A stretch of 64,000 nucleotides of DNA from Candidatus Nosocomiicoccus stercorigallinarum (GTDB lineage: Bacteria; Bacillota; Bacilli; Staphylococcales; Salinicoccaceae), in NCBI GenBank assembly GCA_019119225.1, contig DWXM01000007.1, positions 1 through 64,000 on the forward strand, written 5' to 3'. A program made the translations under genes and the position numbers. The stretch's first letter is position 1. The number at the start of each line of letters is the position of its first letter. The notes below the pieces were generated by a model. It was not told the DNA's origin. It made no database searches and was given only the letters and a program-made list of their open reading frames with translations. Positions 58,208 to 64,000 of the stretch are shown here, one piece after another.

Positions 58208-60181
58208 ATGTTCAAAGTACTCGATAAAAAATTGATATTAATACCGTTTGGTATTATTTTGTTGCATATTTTAATTTTGAGTACGTTTATATTTGTGAAC
58301 CACTTTAGTTTCGGTGTCGTTAGTTTTTTAGTGAGTGCGATTCTCTTAGCGCTTGTCTATATATATGCAAATAAGTGGCTGAGTTTATCTGAAGAAAATT
58401 TAAGAATATTAGCAGATGATATCGCAAAAGGTAAAGAATACACAGTTGATCATATGCCAATCGGTATGGTCATGTTAAACGATGACGACGAAATTATATG
58501 GATGAACGAATACATGCAAGAGCACATGCCTGAAGAGTTTTACAATGAACCGATTAATACGACTTTTCCGAATTTATTAACGATGATTAAAACAAATAAT
58601 CTTAATCAAACTGAAACTCAGTATGGTGATAAGTCGTATAAAGTGTACTATGAAGAAGACTTATCAATACTTCACTTTATCGATATTACAAATGAAAAAG
58701 AACTCGAAGAAAAGTTAGAAGAAGGACGACCGGTCATAGGAATTTTATTTTTAGACAACTATGATGACGTTACACAAAATATGACAGAAAACTTAAAAAG
58801 TGAATTAAATAATCTAATCACATCAACAATTAACGAATGGGCAGAAGAACATCATGTATACATTCGTAGGTTTTCTAACGACCGCTTCATGATTGCGATG
58901 GAAAATGCGAGTTTAGAAGAAGTTGAAGATTCTCGGTTCCAACTTCTCGATAAAGTACGTGAATCAACAGAAGAGATTGGAGCACAAATTACACTTTCAA
59001 TCGGACTTGGTGAAGGTTCGACAGATTATATTGAAGTTGGTCAACTTGCCCAATCTGCTTTAGATCTTGCACTTGGACGTGGTGGTGACCAAGTTGCGAT
59101 TAAATCAGTAAACGGCTCTGCTCGATTTTACGGTGGTAAAACAGATCCAATGGAAAAACGTACGCGTGTTAAAGCACGTGTTATGGCGCATGCACTTCGA
59201 GACTTACTCCTTGAAGGTGAAAATGTCTTAATTATGGGACATAAAAGCCCTGACGTTGACTCAATTGGAGCGAGTATTGGTGTTGCGAAAATCGCAAAAT
59301 CAAACGGAATCGACGCGCACATTGTTTTAAATGAATCAGATTTAGATGATACACTTACACGTATGATGAATGAAGTAAGAGATCACGAACATATTTATGA
59401 TACGTTTATTTCATCAGAAGATGCGTTTGACTTGATGACGCCTGGTACGACAGTTGTCGTCGTTGATACGCATAGACCTTCTATGGTACTCGACACAGAT
59501 ATTTTAAACAAAGCGACGCGTAAAGTCGTGATTGACCACCATAGACGTGCCGATGAAATGATCTCTAACCCACTTCTTGTGTATATGGAACCATATGCTT
59601 CAAGTGCTTGTGAACTTGTAGCAGAGTTACTTGAGTATCAATATCAAGAAAATAAAATGTCACGCTTAGAAGCGACAATTATGTTAACGGGTATTATCGT
59701 AGATACGAGAAACTATACGTTAAGAACAGGAAGTCGTACGTTTGACGCTGCAAGTTATTTACGTTCAAATGGTGCCGATCCAGTTCTTGCACAAACATTC
59801 TTAAAAGATGATATCGACACATTTATCGCGCGTAGTGATTTAATTAAATCTGCTGAAATCGATTCAGATGGTATCGCAATCGTTAAAGCAGACCAAACGA
59901 TGACATATCACCCAGTGACTGTAGCACAAGCTGCAGATTCATTACTTCAAATTGAAGGAGTGCGTGCATCATTTGTGATCGCGACACGTGAAGATGATTC
60001 AATCGGAATTTCTGCTCGTTCTTTAGGTGATATTAACGTTCAAATTATTATGGAAGAACTCGGCGGTGGTGGTCACTTAACGAACGCCGCAACAAGACGT
60101 ACAGACCTTACGATGGACGAGTTATACGATGAACTTAAAGGTGTAATTAATCAACTGAAAGATATTAGGAGTGAAGATTAA
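58208..60181 (+). CDS. gdpP: Cyclic-di-AMP phosphodiesterase GdpP
   Basis: 2 TM, PAS-like, degenerate GGDEF, DHH/DHHA1 ([31 protein letters not shown]). Confidence 0.97.
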   Translation: MFKVLDKKLILIPFGIILLHILILSTFIFVNHFSFGVVSFLVSAILLALVYIYANKWLSLSEENLRILADDIAKGKEYTVDHMPIGMVMLNDDDEIIWMNEYMQEHMPEEFYNEPINTTFPNLLTMIKTNNLNQTETQYGDKSYKVYYEEDLSILHFIDITNEKELEEKLEEGRPVIGILFLDNYDDVTQNMTENLKSELNNLITSTINEWAEEHHVYIRRFSNDRFMIAMENASLEEVEDSRFQLLDKVRESTEEIGAQITLSIGLGEGSTDYIEVGQLAQSALDLALGRGGDQVAIKSVNGSARFYGGKTDPMEKRTRVKARVMAHALRDLLLEGENVLIMGHKSPDVDSIGASIGVAKIAKSNGIDAHIVLNESDLDDTLTRMMNEVRDHEHIYDTFISSEDAFDLMTPGTTVVVVDTHRPSMVLDTDILNKATRKVVIDHHRRADEMISNPLLVYMEPYASSACELVAELLEYQYQENKMSRLEATIMLTGIIVDTRNYTLRTGSRTFDAASYLRSNGADPVLAQTFLKDDIDTFIARSDLIKSAEIDSDGIAIVKADQTMTYHPVTVAQAADSLLQIEGVRASFVIATREDDSIGISARSLGDINVQIIMEELGGGGHLTNAATRRTDLTMDELYDELKGVINQLKDIRSED

Positions 60182-60627
60182 TGAAAGTTATTTTATTAAA
60201 AGACGTAAAAAACATTGGTAAAGCTGGAGAAGTAAAAGACGTTGCAGCAGGATATGCACAAAACTTCTTATTCAAAAAAGGATTTGCTGAAGAGGCAACT
60301 CCAGGTAACTTACAAAAGTTAGAAGAACAAAAAGAAGCAAAAAAACAAGAAGCACGTGAAGAATTAGAAGATGCAAAAGAGTTAAAAGAAAAATTAGAAG
60401 ACATTGAAGTCACAATTAAAATGAAGTCTGGAGAAGACGGACGTTTATTTGGTTCTGTCAGTACAAAACAAGTTGTTGAAGCGTACAAAAAAGAGCATGA
60501 CATTAAACTCGACCGTAGAAAATTAGACATGCCAGAACCATTAAAAGCATTAGGATACCACAAAGTAGATATTAAACTACATCATGAAGTTACAGCAGTA
60601 CTTAAAATTCACGTTGTTGAACAGTAA
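60181..60627 (+). CDS. rplI: 50S ribosomal protein L9
   Basis: [36 protein letters not shown]. Confidence 0.99.
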   Translation: MKVILLKDVKNIGKAGEVKDVAAGYAQNFLFKKGFAEEATPGNLQKLEEQKEAKKQEAREELEDAKELKEKLEDIEVTIKMKSGEDGRLFGSVSTKQVVEAYKKEHDIKLDRRKLDMPEPLKALGYHKVDIKLHHEVTAVLKIHVVEQ

Positions 60628-60638
60628 GAGGTGTAGTC

Positions 60639-62048
60639 ATGGAAAATAACAGTAATTTTCCGCGTCAAATGCCACATAGTACCGACGCAGAGCAAGCTCT
60701 GCTCGGTGCTATTTTAATTGACCCAGAAATATTTTTAGATGTTGAAACGACTGTTGATATTGAAGACTTTTATGAACGCGCACACCAAATGATTTTTACG
60801 AGTATGCAAGATTTAACTAAAGAAAGTAAAAAGATTAGTCCGCTTCATTTAATGGAAGATTTTAAATCAAAAAATATCGTTAATGATATTGGAGGATTAT
60901 CTTACCTTACAAAATTATTTGATATGTCTCCGACTTCTTCAAATTGGGAAGAGTATGCTGAAATTATTCAGAGAAACTCACTCCGACGTACGATTATTAA
61001 AAAAGCAGAGCGCTTATCTACAGATAGTTTTAATGCTGAAACAGATATCGAAGACTTAATTGCAGAAGCAGAAACATCAATGCTTGATATCGAGCAAAAT
61101 AAAAGACGTGACAGCTTTAAAACGATGAAAGACGTCGTTGTACAAATCTTTACAGAGCTCGATGAACAATCTGGTAAAGACAATACAGGTGTTACAGGAA
61201 TTCCAACTGGCTACCGCCAGCTCGATAAAATGACGAGTGGATTACAACCAAACGATTTAATTATTATCGCCGCGCGTCCATCGATGGGGAAAACTGCATT
61301 TGCATTAAATATCGCTGAAAACGTCGGAATGTCGAGTGCAAATGATTATACTGTTGCGATATTTTCTCTCGAGATGGGTGCTGAACAGCTTGCAACGCGT
61401 ATGATTTCTAGTGTTGGACATATTGATTCAGCCAGTCTACGTAACAGACAATTAAACCAAGAAGAATGGGATAATTTAGCACACGTTACAGGTAAGTTAT
61501 CTGATACGAATATTTTTATTGATGATACTCCAGGAATCCGAGTCAATGAAATTCGATCAAAGTGTATTAAACTAAAAGCACAACATGGTCTTGATTTAAT
61601 CATCATCGACTATTTACAACTCATTCAAGGCACAGGACGAAATCGCGGAGAAAACCGTCAACAAGAAGTATCTGAAATTTCACGTATGTTAAAAGCACTT
61701 GCGCGTGAAATGGAGTGCCCAGTAATTGCGTTATCACAACTCTCACGTAGTGTAGAATCACGTCAAGATAAGCGTCCAATGATGAGTGACTTACGTGAAT
61801 CTGGTTCGATTGAGCAAGATGCGGATATCGTATCATTTTTATATCGTGATGATTATTATAATCGCGGTGAAGGCGAAGATGATGAAGGCGCCCAAAGTAC
61901 CCAAGATGAAATAGAAATCATTCTCGCAAAGCACCGTAACGGACCAACAGGTACAGTAAAACTAATGTTTAATAAACAACATAGTAACTTTATAGATCTC
62001 GCGGTTGAAAACTATGAAGAGGGTTATATTCCTCCAGAGATACCTTAG
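60639..62048 (+). CDS. dnaB: Replicative DNA helicase
   Basis: PHSTDAEQALLGAIL; IIAARPSMGKTAFALNIA; LSQLSRSVE. Confidence 0.99.
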   Translation: MENNSNFPRQMPHSTDAEQALLGAILIDPEIFLDVETTVDIEDFYERAHQMIFTSMQDLTKESKKISPLHLMEDFKSKNIVNDIGGLSYLTKLFDMSPTSSNWEEYAEIIQRNSLRRTIIKKAERLSTDSFNAETDIEDLIAEAETSMLDIEQNKRRDSFKTMKDVVVQIFTELDEQSGKDNTGVTGIPTGYRQLDKMTSGLQPNDLIIIAARPSMGKTAFALNIAENVGMSSANDYTVAIFSLEMGAEQLATRMISSVGHIDSASLRNRQLNQEEWDNLAHVTGKLSDTNIFIDDTPGIRVNEIRSKCIKLKAQHGLDLIIIDYLQLIQGTGRNRGENRQQEVSEISRMLKALAREMECPVIALSQLSRSVESRQDKRPMMSDLRESGSIEQDADIVSFLYRDDYYNRGEGEDDEGAQSTQDEIEIILAKHRNGPTGTVKLMFNKQHSNFIDLAVENYEEGYIPPEIP

Positions 62049-62084
62049 TGAAGCACTTCTCAATTCAATTGAGAAGTGCTTACT
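62049..62084 (+). terminator. Terminator after dnaB
   Basis: AAGCACTTCTCAATtcAATTGAGAAGTGCTT. Confidence 0.65.
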
Positions 62085-62155
62085 TATATTGATTTTAAGG
62101 GTATTTAATGGTACAGTATAAGACGGTTAAAATAGACTTAATGGAGGCTTTTTTT

Positions 62156-63442
62156 ATGTCTGGAACAGTAGTAGTCGGAACACAATGGGGAGACGAAGGT
62201 AAAGGTAAAATTACAGACTTTTTAGCGGAAGAAGCGAAAGTCATTGCACGTTTCTCAGGTGGAAACAACGCAGGTCATACGATTCAATTTGGTGGTGAAA
62301 CTTATAAATTACATCTAGTACCATCAGGAATTTTCGCGGATGATAAAATCGCGTTAATCGGTAATGGTGTCGTTATCGACCCACTATCACTCCTTAAAGA
62401 ACTCGACGGTTTAGAAGCACGTGGTATTAATATTGATAACTTAAGAATCTCAAACCGTGCGAACGTTGTATTACCGTATCACTTAGCACAAGATGAATTA
62501 GAAGAAGAAGCACGTGGTGATAACAAAATCGGTACGACAAAGCGAGGTATTGGTCCTTGTTACGCTGATAAAATTCAACGTATCGGTATTCGTATGGCAG
62601 ATTTAGTGAACGATGAAGTGTTTAAAAAACGCCTCAAAGAAAATGTTGAATATAAAAATGCATACTTAAAATCGATGTTTGATCATGATGGCTTTGATTA
62701 CGAAGAGATTTACAATACATACAAAGAAGCTGCAGACCGTCTGCGCCCATATGTATGTGACACAGCAAAAATTTTAGATGACGCATTTCAAGCCAATGAA
62801 CGTGTACTATTCGAAGGTGCACAAGGAGTTATGCTAGATATCGACCACGGAACATATCCGTTCGTTACTTCATCTAACCCAGTGGCAGGAAATGTCACAG
62901 TTGGATGCGGTGTAGGACCAACGTTCATTGAACATATCGTTGGTGTATGTAAATCATATACATCAAGAGTTGGAGATGGTCCATTCCCAACTGAACTATT
63001 TGATGAAGATGGTCATCATATCCGTGAAGTTGGTCGTGAATATGGGACAACAACAGGACGTCCAAGACGTGTCGGTTGGTTTGACTCAGTCGTTGTGCGT
63101 CACTCACGCCGCGTGAGTGGAATTACAGATCTTTCACTAAACTCAATAGACGTATTAAGTGGGTTAGATACAGTTAAAATTTGTGTTGCTTACGAAATTG
63201 ACGGAAAAGAAATTACAGAATACCCTGCAACATTAGACGAATTAGAAAAAGCAAAACCAATTTATAAAGAATATCCAGGTTGGAAAGAAGATATTACAGA
63301 CGTACGTAAGTTAGAAGACTTACCAGAAAACGCACTTAACTATCTAAAAGAAATCGAACGCTTATGCGGTGTTAAAGTATCAATATTCTCAGTCGGACCA
63401 GACAGAGAACAAACAAACTTACTCGCTGACCTTTGGGGTTAA
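62156..63442 (+). CDS. purA: Adenylosuccinate synthetase
   Basis: [27 protein letters not shown] 62156 with GGAGG upstream. Confidence 0.99.
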   Translation: MSGTVVVGTQWGDEGKGKITDFLAEEAKVIARFSGGNNAGHTIQFGGETYKLHLVPSGIFADDKIALIGNGVVIDPLSLLKELDGLEARGINIDNLRISNRANVVLPYHLAQDELEEEARGDNKIGTTKRGIGPCYADKIQRIGIRMADLVNDEVFKKRLKENVEYKNAYLKSMFDHDGFDYEEIYNTYKEAADRLRPYVCDTAKILDDAFQANERVLFEGAQGVMLDIDHGTYPFVTSSNPVAGNVTVGCGVGPTFIEHIVGVCKSYTSRVGDGPFPTELFDEDGHHIREVGREYGTTTGRPRRVGWFDSVVVRHSRRVSGITDLSLNSIDVLSGLDTVKICVAYEIDGKEITEYPATLDELEKAKPIYKEYPGWKEDITDVRKLEDLPENALNYLKEIERLCGVKVSIFSVGPDREQTNLLADLWG

Positions 63443-63445
63443 TTA

Positions 63446-63479
63446 TAAGGCTATCTCTTAATTGAGATAGCTTTTTTAT
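63446..63479 (+). terminator. Terminator after purA
   Basis: GGCTATCTCttaattGAGATAGCTTTTTT. Confidence 0.85.
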
Positions 63480-63587
63480 TAAAAAACATGTATTTTACAT
63501 TAAATTTAGAACATATTTAAAAAACTTTTAAAAAAGCCTTGCTTTAATTTAAGTAGATGCTATAATAAGTTTTGTGTTCAGATATCT

Positions 63588-63659
63588 GGCCCCTTGGTCA
63601 AGCGGTTAAGACACCGCCCTTTCACGGCGGTAACACGGGTTCGAGTCCCGTAGGGGTCA
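63588..63659 (+). tRNA. tRNA-Glu (anticodon TTC)
   Basis: 72-nt cloverleaf GGCCCCT...CCCTTTCACGG...GGTTCGAGTCC...AGGGGTCA. Confidence 0.97.
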
Positions 63660-63693
63660 CTTTTTTATTTTTAAATTTAAATTCATATCTTAA

Positions 63694-63766
63694 GGTCCCG
63701 TGGTGTAGCGGTTAACATGCCTGCCTGTCACGCAGGAGATCGCGGGTTCGATTCCCGTCGGGACCG
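63694..63766 (+). tRNA. tRNA-Asp (anticodon GTC)
   Basis: 73-nt cloverleaf GGTCCCG...CCTGTCACGC...GGTTCGATTCC...CGGGACCG. Confidence 0.97.
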
Positions 63767-63770
63767 TATT

Positions 63771-63804
63771 TAACCTCTAGTGAAGTATCGCTAGAGGTTT
63801 TTTC
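63771..63804 (+). terminator. Terminator after tRNA-Asp
   Basis: AACCTCTAGtgaagtatcgCTAGAGGTTTTTT. Confidence 0.85.
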
Positions 63805-63889
63805 ATATATATTTTTATTTTAAAAATAATCAGAATATTTTATTTTTCTCTATTGACATAAAATTAAGAATATGATTAAAATATAGTTA

Positions 63890-63915
63890 TGAAAACGTTT
63901 TAGAAAACGGTTTTT
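63890..63915 (+). promoter_or_regulatory. Tandem LacI/CcpA-type operator-like repeats
   Basis: TGAAAACGTTTTAGAAAACGGTTTTT: GAAAACGTTTT / GAAAACGGTTTT downstream of TTGACA-N18-TAAAAT. Confidence 0.45.
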
Positions 63916-63932
63916 AAAAAGGAGGATTTACT

Positions 63933-64000
63933 TTGAGAAATTTTAAAGCTTTAGTTTTGTTACTTGGCTTAACGCTTGTTTTAGCAGCGTGTGATTTCGG
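63933..64000 (+). CDS. Lipoprotein (N-terminal fragment, TTG start, runs off window)
   Basis: AAAGGAGGA Shine-Dalgarno; MRNFKALVLLLGLTLVLAACDFG lipobox. Confidence 0.8.
   Translation, partial: MRNFKALVLLLGLTLVLAACDF

Overview
The window is a Firmicutes (Staphylococcaceae-like) chromosomal segment centred on oriC. A leftward core arm (rpmH, rnpA, jag, mnmE, mnmG, rsmG, noc, parB, mscS, DUF951, ychF, rpsF, ssb ... rpsR, guaBA) faces a rightward core arm (dnaA, dnaN, yaaA, recF, gyrB, gyrA, hutH, yjiH-like, hutU, hutI, T-box/serS, yybS-like, gdpP, rplI, dnaB, purA, tRNA-Glu, tRNA-Asp). The left 31 kb is more accessory: metal P-type ATPase/HMA/Crp-Fnr, E. coli-type thymidine kinase, a 5-oxoprolinase operon with biotin carboxylase and BCCP, OatA, aspartate dehydrogenase, TcaA-like, a modAB operon and others. 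The most interesting candidate is a compact locus at about 25.6-27.1 kb. It has an Rgg/PlcR-like HTH+repeat regulator, then an unannotated 26-codon hydrophobic peptide gene (26064-26144, minus) with a strong Shine-Dalgarno, then an unknown ORF. The promoter region lies between perfect 13-bp inverted repeats, which suggests a peptide-pheromone (RRNPP-type) quorum-sensing module. Other points: an in-frame TAG in a His-rich YtkA-like lipoprotein gene; the rpsF-ssb-rpsR operon split by a modC-less molybdate-type operon; a urea-carboxylase-like architecture in the pxp operon; a DnaA-box/DnaA-trio unwinding element; and several regulatory sites. All calls come from reading the sequence; no database searches were run.
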